Shown here one piece after another: positions 42,451 to 50,322 of a stretch of 63,285 bases of DNA. The first letter of the stretch is position 1. Each line of letters begins with the position of its first letter. Position numbers and translations under genes: made by a program. The notes under the pieces were generated by a model. That model made no database searches and was not told the origin of the DNA. It was given only the letters and a program-made list of their open reading frames with translations. The stretch comes from a virus: positions 1 to 63,285 of the IMG/VR virus record IMGVR_UViG_3300021594_000952, one strand, 5' to 3'.

Positions 42451-42862
42451 GGTTTGAAATTTTCAAATAATCTGCAATAGGCTCAGCATTTTTTTCTTCC
42501 CATGGGTATACTATCCATTCATCTCCAACTTCCTGTGAGTATACTGTTGGGTTAAAGATGGAAGTATGTGGTTTAAAATGTAAACATGCAAATTTTAGGT
42601 TTGGGTGTTTTTTATATATTTCTAAAAATGTGTTTCCACTATCACATATATCATCTACTATTAATGTATTTTGAGATATTTTTTGTACCAATGGTAAATT
42701 CAATTTATGTGATAGTATAACAGCGGGAACCAAACCACCTCTAGGTAAACCCATAATGGAGTCTATTTGGAAGTGTTTCATTTTGATTTTAACTGAAAGT
42801 AGGTTGGTTAGTCTTTCAATTTCATCCCAATTTAAATATATTTTAGATTTGGTGTCCACCAT
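42443..42862 (-). CDS. Type I phosphoribosyltransferase
   Basis: 139 aa. The PRPP-binding loop LIVDDICDSGNT is at 67-78, and IMGLPRGGLVPAVIL precedes it. It resembles the xanthine/guanine phosphoribosyltransferases, using PRPP to make nucleotides from a base. Adjacent to FolE and QueC/D/E genes, it might salvage guanine or a deazapurine, but this is speculation. Starts 20 nt inside the folE gene's end. Confidence 0.85.
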   Translation of the reverse strand: MVDTKSKIYLNWDEIERLTNLLSVKIKMKHFQIDSIMGLPRGGLVPAVILSHKLNLPLVQKISQNTLIVDDICDSGNTFLEIYKKHPNLKFACLHFKPHTSIFNPTVYSQEVGDEWIVYPWEEKNAEPIADYLKISNHG

Positions 42863-43541
42863 TGTTAATTTTTAATGAATCAAAAAATTCTTTACGTGCT
42901 TGGTTAGTGTCATCTAAAAATACACCAGACGCTTTAGTTGTAATCATTGAAGCACCTTGATGTTTAACACCCCTACATGAAACGCAATTGTGGGTTGCTA
43001 CTACAGTTACAATTACTCCTCTATTCAATTCACAAATTTTGTTTACAGCATTGTGGATAGCTGAAGTTAATTGTTCTTGTATAGCTCCTCTACGTCCGAA
43101 TAGCTCTACAATGCGGTTTAGTTTGGATAAGCCAATTACTCTACCTTCTTCTCCAACAACATATCCAATATGAACAACTCCTCCAATTGTTTGGTGGTGG
43201 TGGGAGCACATTGAGGTAATTGGAATATTTCTTTCAATTACAATACCATCGTATCCATCCGATGGGAAAGATGTGATTTCGGACATTGCATCGTATCTAC
43301 CTTTCCATAGATCAAATACATATGCTTTTGCTACACGGCGAGGAGTATCAGATGAGTTTGGGTCATTTCTCCAATCACAACCTAGTGCATCTAAAAATTG
43401 TCCATAAGCTTCTTCTGCTTGATCTACCATTTTCCATTTCTCTTGTTCTGTTAATGGGAAACCAGGTGCAACTCCATTTGCAAAACCTATTTGCACACAC
43501 TCTAAATCGTCGTGCTGTTTTTTACGTTTGTTTTCTGACAT
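42843..43541 (-). CDS. folE: GTP cyclohydrolase I
   Basis: 232 aa. Zinc ligands are visible as CSHHH at 112-116 and HNCVSCRGV at 184-192, with IGLSKLNRIVELFGRRG and AIQEQLT. It turns GTP into 7,8-dihydroneopterin triphosphate, the first step to preQ0. The motif spacing matches FolE rather than QueF. It heads the pathway that continues with QueD (45810-46286), QueE (45044-45820) and QueC (46593-47510), which lie upstream on the same strand. Confidence 0.95.
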   Translation of the reverse strand: MSENKRKKQHDDLECVQIGFANGVAPGFPLTEQEKWKMVDQAEEAYGQFLDALGCDWRNDPNSSDTPRRVAKAYVFDLWKGRYDAMSEITSFPSDGYDGIVIERNIPITSMCSHHHQTIGGVVHIGYVVGEEGRVIGLSKLNRIVELFGRRGAIQEQLTSAIHNAVNKICELNRGVIVTVVATHNCVSCRGVKHQGASMITTKASGVFLDDTNQARKEFFDSLKINNGGHQI

Positions 43542-43550
43542 ATACTTAAA

Positions 43551-43841
43551 TTAATCTTTAATTGTAATTTCTTTTATGTTATATTGGCTCATATATCTTT
43601 TAATATACGATTTTCCTATACCAATATCAACTATTTCAAAACCTTCTGGTATAAGAGGTGTATGTTTTCTAGTGGTAATGATTGTGTCTACATTAAAATT
43701 TACATAAGTGTTAAGGTAATGTTTTTTACCTGTTGGTTTTTTGTAAACAACGCATGTTACAATTTTTTCAGAAGCAGGTCTACCTGTTCGAACAAATGGT
43801 GTTTTAGATGCGATTTTTTTAGAAGGTCTGCCTCTTCCCAT
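43551..43841 (-). CDS. Small protein with two AT-hook-like motifs
   Basis: 96 aa. GRGRPSKK at the N terminus and RTGRPASEK near residue 20 each have the GRP core flanked by basic residues, then a beta-rich domain (YLNTYVNFNVDTIITTRKH). May bind AT-rich DNA. Preceded by a class A promoter and an AAAGTTATG leader. Related in plan to the N terminus of the protein at 35844-36206. Confidence 0.55.
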   Translation of the reverse strand: MGRGRPSKKIASKTPFVRTGRPASEKIVTCVVYKKPTGKKHYLNTYVNFNVDTIITTRKHTPLIPEGFEIVDIGIGKSYIKRYMSQYNIKEITIKD

Positions 43842-43857
43842 AACTTTAATTTTATTG

Positions 43858-43868
43858 TAATATACGAA
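43858..43868 (-). promoter_or_regulatory. Class A promoter motif
   Basis: The - strand reads TTCGTATATTA ahead of the gene at 43841 and of folE downstream. Confidence 0.6.
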
Positions 43869-43884
43869 GGAGCTTTCGCTCCTC
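43866..43884 (-). terminator. GAAA-capped hairpin after the thioredoxin gene
   Basis: AGGAGC-GAAA-GCTCCT on the - strand, directly after the thioredoxin stop and overlapping the class A motif. No good T-run follows, so it may be an RNA stability element more than a terminator. Confidence 0.5.
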
Positions 43885-43892
43885 CAAATATT

Positions 43893-44138
43893 TTAGCGAT
43901 TATACAAAGAACGTATTTCATCTTTAGTTTTAGCGCCCACTGCTCGCCCAATTTCCATTCCATTTTTAATGACTAAAACTGTTGGCACCGAACGTACATT
44001 CCATGTTGTAGCTGTTTGTGGGGAAGCCTCTACATCAATAAATGTGATAGGCATTTCGGATTGTAGCGATTCCATTATAGGTTTAAAGGTTCTGCATGGT
44101 TGGCAGTAACCTGCTGAAAAATATAGTACTTGTTTCAT
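43893..44138 (-). CDS. Thioredoxin-like protein
   Basis: 81 aa. The redox motif CQPC is at 12-15, then IDVEAS and SVPTVLVIKNG with the cis-Pro. Small thioredoxin fold. It may reduce the phage ribonucleotide reductase (55147-58417) or other enzymes. Co-transcribed with the gene at 44135-44623 (4-nt overlap). Confidence 0.9.
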   Translation of the reverse strand: MKQVLYFSAGYCQPCRTFKPIMESLQSEMPITFIDVEASPQTATTWNVRSVPTVLVIKNGMEIGRAVGAKTKDEIRSLYNR

Positions 44139-44623
44139 TTTGTTATTTTTTTATTGTTTTGTATCATAAATCCATTTTTATGATTTCCTATTACATAATC
44201 ATCTGCTTTTAAATTTACTTTAATATATTGCATCCATATATTGTTTTTTTGTCCAAGTTTATCAGGTTTATCTTCACCTTCAATAAATAGTTGGGAGGGT
44301 TGATATTTTTTGATGAATTCATTTATTACTTGAATAACAGTAGAGATAATTTTAAAAAAATGTTTTAAATCGGTTTTAAATGCTTCTACACTTTGGTTAT
44401 TGATTGTAAATTCAACTTCATATCCTGTGGAGCCTTCTTTAAATCTATGAAACATGACATTAACATTATTTTGTTGGTCATCTCTAAAATTGGTGAAAAT
44501 TGTATTTCCTACTCCATTAAATAAAAAATCTTTTTCATATGGTTGAACACGTTGTCCTATTTCTAGAAGTTTTTGTTCACTTTCGTTTAGATTTTGTTTA
44601 TAATTTTGGTAGGATCTTGCCAT
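44135..44623 (-). CDS. Hypothetical protein with an N-terminal peptide like a targeting sequence
   Basis: 162 aa. The first residues (MARSYQNYKQNLNESE) resemble loosely the T4 internal-protein leader (MKTYQEFIAE type), but the match is weak. The body is alpha/beta (VNVMFHRFKEGSTGYEVEF), ending MIQNNKKITK. The 68 nt between it and the next gene hold a TATATCATAG-type AT-rich element and nothing else I can support. Confidence 0.5.
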   Translation of the reverse strand: MARSYQNYKQNLNESEQKLLEIGQRVQPYEKDFLFNGVGNTIFTNFRDDQQNNVNVMFHRFKEGSTGYEVEFTINNQSVEAFKTDLKHFFKIISTVIQVINEFIKKYQPSQLFIEGEDKPDKLGQKNNIWMQYIKVNLKADDYVIGNHKNGFMIQNNKKITK

Positions 44624-44691
44624 TTTATTTTACTATGATATAGTTAATTTTAATATCTCCGAATGTTGTTGTGGTTGTGTAATACATATTT

Positions 44692-45042
44692 TTATCTTTT
44701 ACCTCCATCATATGGAACCGCATGTCCTTCCAATATAAGAGTGTTATTAATACTGGGGGTGTTTAGATCTAAGTATAGTTCTCCTAAACATCTTCCATAT
44801 TTGTCTATTCCAAAGGATATAAGTATAAAATGGTTTTTGTTTATTTCTAATAATTGTTGTAAACGGGTTTTTGCTGCTAAACCTTTTGTTTTTTCTTCTT
44901 GGTTAGTAGTACGTGATTCAGGTGTATTGATTCCGTTTAGGCGGATGGTTATTTTTTTCCAAGTATCGAATCCTAAATCTACTGTGGCTAAAACTGTATC
45001 GCCATCTATTATTTTTTCTACTTTTGCGTTGTATGTGTACAT
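44692..45042 (-). CDS. Staphylococcal nuclease-type endonuclease
   Basis: 116 aa from the Met at 45042, which follows the queE stop; the upstream Met overlaps it. VEKIIDGDTVLATVDLG is the SNase start and IRLNGINTPE supplies the first catalytic Arg and the Glu. Near residue 85 GIDKYGRCLGELY supplies the second Arg. Compact form of the family. Cleaves DNA or RNA; a role in host DNA breakdown or repair is possible. No signal peptide, so cytoplasmic. Confidence 0.85.
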   Translation of the reverse strand: MYTYNAKVEKIIDGDTVLATVDLGFDTWKKITIRLNGINTPESRTTNQEEKTKGLAAKTRLQQLLEINKNHFILISFGIDKYGRCLGELYLDLNTPSINNTLILEGHAVPYDGGKR

Positions 45043-45043
45043 A

Positions 45044-45820
45044 TCAAACTTCTCTTTTAGTGTCATAAGCAATAATGTGGTCCCTACCAGTCATATTATA
45101 TCCCTTTTCAGCACACATTTCAAATACAAGTGGATACATTTTAATTAGTTCCTCTCTACTGTCACCCGCAGGCATAATATATGTTTTATGTTTTGGGATG
45201 TTCATTTTCAAACGAAAATCTTCAATTTCTTTTAAATTTTCTTCTGTGCTGTCCCATACTGGTTTGTAGTGGAAATCTGTGTGGTATTCTATCATTTGAG
45301 CTATGGCTTCATAGTTCAATCGGAGTTTGTTGTGTTGGGATACCATCTTTTCATCTGTGATTGTACCTTGTGGAGTAGGGGTTCCAATAACAGGCACACT
45401 ATTAGAAAACTTAGGACTAAGAGAGATAAGACCAATAGGATAATCAGTTTCCACAAAATGACTACCTTCAGTTTCAATTGTAATGAGAATATCTCTTTCA
45501 TGAGCAAAATGGGTTAACTCGTTAACTAAAGCAGGATGCATAGTTGGAGCACCACCTGTTAACATCATTTCCTTAATGTGTGGGTTTTGGTTATATATTT
45601 CAATGATGTTATTGAATGTGTATTTACCTTTTTCTGGGTGGATTGAAGTGTAAAAAGAATCACACCACCCTCCTTCGCCAAAATAACACCTGTGGGTACA
45701 CCCAGTAGTTCTAACTGCGATTGTAGGTCTTCCAAAACGGCTACCTTCAGATTGTACACATCTATATAGTTCTACTATTGGTAGTACTTTGTTATAGTCT
45801 TCTATTCTTTTATTCTTCAT
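45044..45820 (-). CDS. queE: 7-carboxy-7-deazaguanine synthase, radical SAM
   Basis: 258 aa from the Met at 45820, chosen because an upstream Met overlaps queD further. Motifs are VELYRCVQSEGSRFGRPTIA, then GCTHRCYFGEGGWCDSF near 40. The cluster-binding Cys are C41, C45 and C53, a CX3CX7C spacing, with an insertion between the second and third Cys compared with the usual CX3CX2C. Also MMLTGGAPTMHP and IETEGSHF. It makes 7-carboxy-7-deazaguanine (CDG) from the QueD product. Central step of the phage deazaguanine pathway. Confidence 0.93.
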   Translation of the reverse strand: MKNKRIEDYNKVLPIVELYRCVQSEGSRFGRPTIAVRTTGCTHRCYFGEGGWCDSFYTSIHPEKGKYTFNNIIEIYNQNPHIKEMMLTGGAPTMHPALVNELTHFAHERDILITIETEGSHFVETDYPIGLISLSPKFSNSVPVIGTPTPQGTITDEKMVSQHNKLRLNYEAIAQMIEYHTDFHYKPVWDSTEENLKEIEDFRLKMNIPKHKTYIMPAGDSREELIKMYPLVFEMCAEKGYNMTGRDHIIAYDTKREV

Positions 45821-46286
45821 ATATTGAGCTATTGTTATCGTTTTCAAAACATTCTACTTTGATGCATTTGCATCTTCCACCATCTGTTTTAGATAGTACT
45901 TCATTAAATTTGTCAAATACAAGTTTTGCACATGACTCTGCTCCCATTTTATCCATAACACGAAGTGCACATAGGCCTTCCATTGCTGCAGATTCAAAGA
46001 AATCTAGGTATGGATCATCTTTTTCGATCAACAATGTATGATCCCACATATGGTTCATCCAATCTTTCAAACCATTTCCTTTAGGTGCAGGTTTAAAACC
46101 ACCATAATCTACAATCCAGTTCATATCATCTAGTTGGTTTTCCTCTAGTGGTTCGTTTGAAGCGAACCATACTTTAAATTTTAAAGCATAGCCATGCAAT
46201 AGCTCACAGTGTGAGTGAGATGCTCTCCATTGTCTTAGTGCTACTGAATAATTTTCGAATAGTTTTGTTGAAATGTATCTTCCCAT
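45810..46286 (-). CDS. queD: 6-carboxy-tetrahydropterin synthase
   Basis: 158 aa. The family motif CELLHGYAL (residues 27-35) replaces the usual C-x3-HGH, so the third zinc His is Tyr33; ASHSH at 22-26 gives the others. The partner Asp-His pair is in WDHTLLI (81-87). It converts dihydroneopterin triphosphate to 6-carboxy-tetrahydropterin. The missing zinc His is notable and may be a phage variant or a loss of function. Overlaps queE by 11 nt. Confidence 0.9.
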   Translation of the reverse strand: MGRYISTKLFENYSVALRQWRASHSHCELLHGYALKFKVWFASNEPLEENQLDDMNWIVDYGGFKPAPKGNGLKDWMNHMWDHTLLIEKDDPYLDFFESAAMEGLCALRVMDKMGAESCAKLVFDKFNEVLSKTDGGRCKCIKVECFENDNNSSIYEE

Positions 46287-46289
46287 GGT

Positions 46290-46589
46290 TTATTTTATAA
46301 TTCCTAAATCTTTTAATTGTTCAGGTGTTAATGATTTAATTGGTGCAATACCGCTAATGTCTGGTTTAGGTTCTGCTAAAAACATTTCTTTAGCCGATGT
46401 AGGCGCTTTATGTGATTGTATGCGTGATAATGGTTCTTTCTTAAAGAAATAACCTGAGATATCTACATAACGAAGTAGTTCTTTATCACCTTCAATTGTT
46501 GTTGTTCCATTTGATGCTTTTAACATCACAATTTTATATCCAAATTTATTGGATAACCATTTGATAAATTTTACGTGTAATCTTTTCAT
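46290..46589 (-). CDS. Small protein ending in an LKDLGIIK tag
   Basis: 99 aa. The N terminus is basic (KRLHVKFIKWLSNKFGYK). It ends SLTPEQLKDLGIIK, a possible variant of the C-terminal type II tag. It sits between queD and queC, so it could be part of the pathway or a capsid-delivered passenger. Function unknown. Confidence 0.55.
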   Translation of the reverse strand: MKRLHVKFIKWLSNKFGYKIVMLKASNGTTTIEGDKELLRYVDISGYFFKKEPLSRIQSHKAPTSAKEMFLAEPKPDISGIAPIKSLTPEQLKDLGIIK

Positions 46590-46592
46590 AAT

Positions 46593-47510
46593 TTAATTAT
46601 TGTGTGTTTCTAATACTTTTGTTACTTCATTTACTACATGTTCCCATGTTACTTCACCATTTTCATCAGCATATTCTACAGGATCTTTACGTCCCAATTT
46701 AATAAATGCCTCTACACGTTCAACAGATGAAGCTGATTTATAGTCTGAGTACCATTTTGATGTTTTTTCTGCTTTAGAATAACGTCCTAATATTGATGGG
46801 TCTGTTATAATCGTTTTGGTAAATGAATCCCAATGAATTGGTTTATAAGATGTATTTGTTCTTGAATATACTTCATCAAAATCTAAAAATAACTCTTTAC
46901 ATAATACTTCTCCATCTTGTAAAATGGTAAATTTATCTCCTTCAAGATATGGTGTAAAGTAACCTACTTTATCTGCATCCCAATTTCCCATTCTAAAGGC
47001 ATGGTCATCTGCATCTCTAAATTCTTGTCTGCAATCAGGATAAATTGCATGATCACCTGCATGAATTCCCATTGCAATATCGCATTGCTCACCTGTTTTA
47101 TTTGCTACTGAAAGTGCAACTGCTTGAACAATAGAGGCAAATATTTTGTTCCGGTTTGGAACAACTGTTGCTTTCATGTTTTCTTCAGCATAGTGTCCTT
47201 CAGGAACATCATCTCCACCTGTTACTAAAGCTGAATCTAAAAGATCAACTAATCCATTTAATTGGATTTGACGGTAAGTGATAGGGGAATATTTACCGAA
47301 ATCATCTCCTCTATGGTTGGTTTCATAAGAATTATCGTTTAAATAAACTACCAACGATTGAGCGCGTTCAAGCTCAACTCGATGCTTTTGTCCATAATCA
47401 AATGAAATTGCTGTTACCGTGTCGTATTCTTTAAGACAACGTAACAAAAGTGTGCTGGAATCCATTCCTCCACTCAGGGAAATCACTACATGTTTTTTGT
47501 TTTGTTTCAT
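46593..47510 (-). CDS. queC: 7-cyano-7-deazaguanine (preQ0) synthase
   Basis: 305 aa. The ATP PP-loop SGGMDSS is at 13-19, ISFDYGQKHRVELERAQ near 35, and PNRNKIFASIVQAVA and GIHAGDHAIYPDCRQEF are classic QueC segments. It converts CDG to preQ0 with ATP and ammonia. The C-terminal zinc site of QueC (CxxC...C-type cysteines between the SYK and DPVEYA regions) is absent; Ser and Glu occupy that stretch (YKSASSVERVEAFIKLG). Activity may therefore differ. Overlaps the next gene by 4 nt. Confidence 0.93.
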   Translation of the reverse strand: MKQNKKHVVISLSGGMDSSTLLLRCLKEYDTVTAISFDYGQKHRVELERAQSLVVYLNDNSYETNHRGDDFGKYSPITYRQIQLNGLVDLLDSALVTGGDDVPEGHYAEENMKATVVPNRNKIFASIVQAVALSVANKTGEQCDIAMGIHAGDHAIYPDCRQEFRDADDHAFRMGNWDADKVGYFTPYLEGDKFTILQDGEVLCKELFLDFDEVYSRTNTSYKPIHWDSFTKTIITDPSILGRYSKAEKTSKWYSDYKSASSVERVEAFIKLGRKDPVEYADENGEVTWEHVVNEVTKVLETHNN

Positions 47511-47944
47511 ATATAACTGTTTATGTTTATGTGTTTATTGGATGCGATATCTTTGGATATATCAGTGAATATATTTTTCATTTGGTTGTGTAATGCGGGT
47601 AAATCATTGTAGTTGATATGGTGTGATGGTTTATAGTAATCGGCTTCAACCATACTAATCAAGTCCTCTAATTGGTCTAGATTGCCTAATGGTTCTCCCC
47701 ACAATAATTTAATCAAATCACGTTCTTTTAAAGTACCTTTAGAGTAACGTTTTATACTAGCTACCCAACCATTAAATTTTCCTCTCCAATGTGATTGGTT
47801 TTTTGAATCTTTATACATTAATATTTTTAGCAATTCCATACTTGTGTTGAGACTAATGTCACGTACTTTATTCATAGCGGTTTTACGGTTGTATGCTAGC
47901 TCAAATATACGTGTTTCCATTAATATGTCCAACAGTTTGATCAT
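47507..47944 (-). CDS. Hypothetical protein with weak type I tag
   Basis: 145 aa. MIKLLDILMETRIFELAYNR at the N terminus looks like the other type I tags, with LME as a possible cleavage motif. The rest is helical (KVRDISLNTSMELLKILMY). It sits within the queC operon with 4-nt overlaps. Function unknown. Confidence 0.55.
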   Translation of the reverse strand: MIKLLDILMETRIFELAYNRKTAMNKVRDISLNTSMELLKILMYKDSKNQSHWRGKFNGWVASIKRYSKGTLKERDLIKLLWGEPLGNLDQLEDLISMVEADYYKPSHHINYNDLPALHNQMKNIFTDISKDIASNKHININSYI

Positions 47945-48189
47945 AGTTTATTTTCGAAAATTGTATTAAATGATTCTTCTAAATAATCCAAAGCTTCATC
48001 TATATTTTCAAACAGATAATCTTCTTTTTCTATTGTAAGATCTTCTAAAATTATTCTTTCAAAAGTTTCTTTTACTAAATTTAAAAAATTCTTTGTAAGA
48101 TCGGGTTGGTGTTTTTTAATATAAGGTAAAGCTTTATCTAATCTTCTACCTAACCACACCAATTCACTTATTTCTTTTTCTGATTTCAT
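47941..48189 (-). CDS. Small acidic helical protein
   Basis: 82 aa, helical and acidic, beginning MKSEKEISELVWLGRRLDKA, with overlaps of 4 and 26 nt. No family recognised. Function unknown. Confidence 0.55.
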   Translation of the reverse strand: MKSEKEISELVWLGRRLDKALPYIKKHQPDLTKNFLNLVKETFERIILEDLTIEKEDYLFENIDEALDYLEESFNTIFENKL

Positions 48190-48337
48190 CAGCGATATAT
48201 TTAATGTTTTTAGCTAATTGATCTACTTTTTCTTTAAATTCAGGGTCAATACCTTTTTTTTCTTCTTGTATGCCGGCTAGTTTTTTCATACGTTTTCTTT
48301 CTTCGTAATCTCTTCCGGCTTTTTCACATGGTCCCAT
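48164..48337 (-). CDS. 57-aa protein with a degenerate tag motif
   Basis: Residues 14-24 (RKRMKKLAGIQ) resemble the core of the type II tag (MQKLAGI). The rest is helical and charged (DPEFKEKVDQLAKNIKY). It overlaps the downstream gene by 26 nt. Function unknown. Confidence 0.5.
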   Translation of the reverse strand: MGPCEKAGRDYEERKRMKKLAGIQEEKKGIDPEFKEKVDQLAKNIKYIADEIRKRNK

Positions 48338-48338
48338 A

Positions 48339-48482
48339 TTATAGTTTATTTGCTATTTTTTTAATAGTTTCTTCTTCCTCTGCTGTTAAACGCAAACGTG
48401 ACATTGGCTTTAATAATTTTAAAATCAAATCATGCCATTCTTGGTCTAGTGTATTACTGTTAGGTGGGTATTTCTTTGCCAT
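48339..48482 (-). CDS. 47-aa hypothetical protein
   Basis: Opens MAKKYPPNSNTLDQEW and has a helical end. It starts 2 nt after the stop of the 99-aa gene and ends 2 nt before the 57-aa gene. Function unknown. Confidence 0.5.
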   Translation of the reverse strand: MAKKYPPNSNTLDQEWHDLILKLLKPMSRLRLTAEEEETIKKIANKL

Positions 48483-48484
48483 AA

Positions 48485-48784
48485 TCAAAAAGGTAAATCA
48501 TCATCACCAAGATTTCCCATCCAATCATGACCTTTAGGTAAATCATCATCTATATCGGATTGAATTTGCCCTGGTAGGGTTTCTAGGAAAGAAGTTGTTT
48601 CTTTTAGAAAATACATTTCTAGAAAATCTCTTGGGTATAAAAGAACTTTACCTTTAAATTTTGAATTTGATACTTCACGGGTTTGAGCTTTAATTCCTTG
48701 TTTGCTAGCAGCGTCCCATACTTCTTTACCTAATTTTTCACCTGCTGGTTTTCTTAGGTAATCATATAAACTTAAATATTCCAT
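48485..48784 (-). CDS. Hypothetical protein
   Basis: 99 aa from the Met at 48784, which has a class A leader (AAAGTTATG). MEYLSLYDYLRKPAGEKLGK begins it, then a loop and an acidic tail (DIDDDLPKG, DDDLPF). The acidic C terminus resembles that of ssDNA-binding proteins, perhaps a protein-interaction tail. Function unknown. Confidence 0.6.
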   Translation of the reverse strand: MEYLSLYDYLRKPAGEKLGKEVWDAASKQGIKAQTREVSNSKFKGKVLLYPRDFLEMYFLKETTSFLETLPGQIQSDIDDDLPKGHDWMGNLGDDDLPF

Positions 48785-48801
48785 AACTTTTAATTTTGGT
48801 T

Positions 48802-48812
48802 TAATATACAAA
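48802..48812 (-). promoter_or_regulatory. Class A promoter motif
   Basis: The - strand reads TTTGTATATTA before the gene at 48784, next to the DpdA-like terminator. Confidence 0.55.
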
Positions 48813-48843
48813 AGAAAAATATGGACTCCAAATTAGAGTCCAT
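48813..48843 (-). terminator. Rho-independent terminator at the end of the DpdA-like gene
   Basis: ATGGACTC-TAATTT-GGAGTCCAT on the - strand followed by ATTTTTC. The stop codon of the DpdA-like gene lies inside the stem-loop, so the hairpin overlaps the coding end. Confidence 0.85.
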
Positions 48844-49627
48844 TTATTTTTCTAAACATTTGAACATTATATTCTACAAGATCTTCATTTACAAACTCCA
48901 AACTTATATCTTGATATTTGTTCATGTTAGCTATTGGTTTGGAAGATAAACCCATGTTTGTATATGGCATTTCTCCAATAGCGGCCATTACAGGGTTTGA
49001 TGTATCAATTGATTCTATACATTTCATCCCATTATATAAACCAAATTCAATAGGAGATGCTGTTCCAAGCAAATGTACTCTATCTGTGTCGGTTAGTATT
49101 TTGTCTTTTAGCAATTGTGATATAACTGTAAAACGTCCAATTGCTTTTCCAAGGTCTTTGTTTGGGTGAGGGCACATTTCATTGTAGTATGAAGCACCAT
49201 ATGAATATGCTATCTTTTTATAGCCAAAATCTTTATATGCTTGTGTACATAGAACAGCTTCGTGGTAAGATTTTGCTTGTACTACAGCTACTTTCATTAC
49301 TCCATCAGGTAGTTCAATTTGAGACCATAGTTTTGCATTTCTAACTGAGGCGTCTTTGTCCTCCCAAACATCAGGTACAATAAATTCATTTGGTTCAAGT
49401 TTATTTATCCAATACATTAAACGATCTGTATTATATGCTTGACCTAATTCATGGAGTGAATTATCCATTACAATGTAGCGGGCTACATTTTTTGAGTTAA
49501 GAAAGAATGTACTATATTCTTCGTTTTCATCCATCAAATGGGGTAAGAGGTAATCAAAATCATTGAACTCTCGACTTTTCTCTAAAAGACAAAAAGGAAC
49601 TTCATGTGATATTTTCATTTTTTTCAT
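48833..49627 (-). CDS. dpdA: DpdA-like DNA deazaguanine transglycosylase
   Basis: 264 aa. Motifs of tRNA-guanine-transglycosylase-type enzymes are visible: VMDNSLHELG near 53-62 with an Asp as general base, FIVPDVWEDKDASV, VAVVQAKSYHEAV, and VHLLGTASPIEFGLYNG. It continues into CIESIDTSNP, where Asp208 may be the nucleophile. The C-terminal zinc site of tRNA TGT is absent, as expected for DpdA. It would exchange guanine in DNA for preQ0 or a derivative made by FolE-QueD-QueE-QueC. Preceded by an AAAGTTATG leader and a class A variant. Transferred modification is inferred from family recall. Confidence 0.8.
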   Translation of the reverse strand: MKKMKISHEVPFCLLEKSREFNDFDYLLPHLMDENEEYSTFFLNSKNVARYIVMDNSLHELGQAYNTDRLMYWINKLEPNEFIVPDVWEDKDASVRNAKLWSQIELPDGVMKVAVVQAKSYHEAVLCTQAYKDFGYKKIAYSYGASYYNEMCPHPNKDLGKAIGRFTVISQLLKDKILTDTDRVHLLGTASPIEFGLYNGMKCIESIDTSNPVMAAIGEMPYTNMGLSSKPIANMNKYQDISLEFVNEDLVEYNVQMFRKINGL

Positions 49628-49643
49628 AACTTTAAATTTTATC

Positions 49644-49655
49644 GAATATAATAAC
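49644..49655 (-). promoter_or_regulatory. Class A variant promoter motif
   Basis: The - strand reads GTTATTATATTC ahead of the DpdA-like gene; similar to motifs before the helicase and ssDNA-binding protein genes. Confidence 0.5.
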
Positions 49656-50260
49656 TAAATTTTGTACCTCCAAATATATCCAACAGAAGTAGCATTTTCT
49701 CCTTTTCTTAAAGCATTGTTAATCGCTGTAGGGTTTCCACCAACATTTCGAGCTGCTTCTTCAATGCTGGGGTGTTCTTGGATAAAATTCCCTTGTTTGT
49801 CATATTGGAGGACAGGTTTGTTATTGGATGGGATAGGTTTTCCTTTTTTAGATTGGCTTATTTTAAGTTTATTTTCTTCACTTCGTGTTTTACCTTTCCA
49901 ATGGGAATTTTTTCTTTTACCTACATTCAATTTTCCTTTTTCGCTAATAAGTTTTCTGGTGTTTTCGTTGTGGGCTTCTACCCCACCTCCTCCAGGGTTT
50001 GAATTTAAACCTTCACTATATGAGTTATAGAATTCAATCCAGTATTTTTCTCGTTGAGCTAACAAAATTTCAATATCTTCTATCACTTCAAATGTATGGT
50101 TTTCAAAACCGTATATTTCAAAGGATTGATTTAATTTTGGTTGTTTTTCAGTTTTACTACTATTCTTGTAATTCATCCATCTAACATGGATATTTTGTGA
50201 ACATCCTATATAAACTTCTCCTTTTGGGTTTGTAATTTTATAAATTCCACTTTTTTTCAT
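49655..50260 (-). CDS. GIY-YIG homing endonuclease with NUMOD repeats
   Basis: 201 aa. GIYKITNPKGEVYIGCSQ at 4-21 and IEFYNSYSEGLN (catalytic region with NSxxEGLN) are the GIY-YIG module. The middle has KARKLISEKGK and KTRSEENKLKISQSKKG repeat-type DNA-binding segments. The end has NFIQEHPSIEEAARNVGGNPTAI and GYIWRYKI (NUMOD1-like). It is adjacent to the DpdA-like gene and is the second GIY-YIG in the window. Class B motif upstream. Confidence 0.88.
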   Translation of the reverse strand: MKKSGIYKITNPKGEVYIGCSQNIHVRWMNYKNSSKTEKQPKLNQSFEIYGFENHTFEVIEDIEILLAQREKYWIEFYNSYSEGLNSNPGGGGVEAHNENTRKLISEKGKLNVGKRKNSHWKGKTRSEENKLKISQSKKGKPIPSNNKPVLQYDKQGNFIQEHPSIEEAARNVGGNPTAINNALRKGENATSVGYIWRYKI

Positions 50261-50271
50261 GTTTCCCGTTT

Positions 50272-50283
50272 ATTATACATATG
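50272..50283 (-). promoter_or_regulatory. Class B promoter motif
   Basis: The - strand reads CATATGTATAAT before the GIY-YIG gene at 50260. Confidence 0.5.
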
Positions 50284-50322
50284 TGGAAGACAATAAAAAA
50301 TGCGGGAGACAGTAAAATATTT

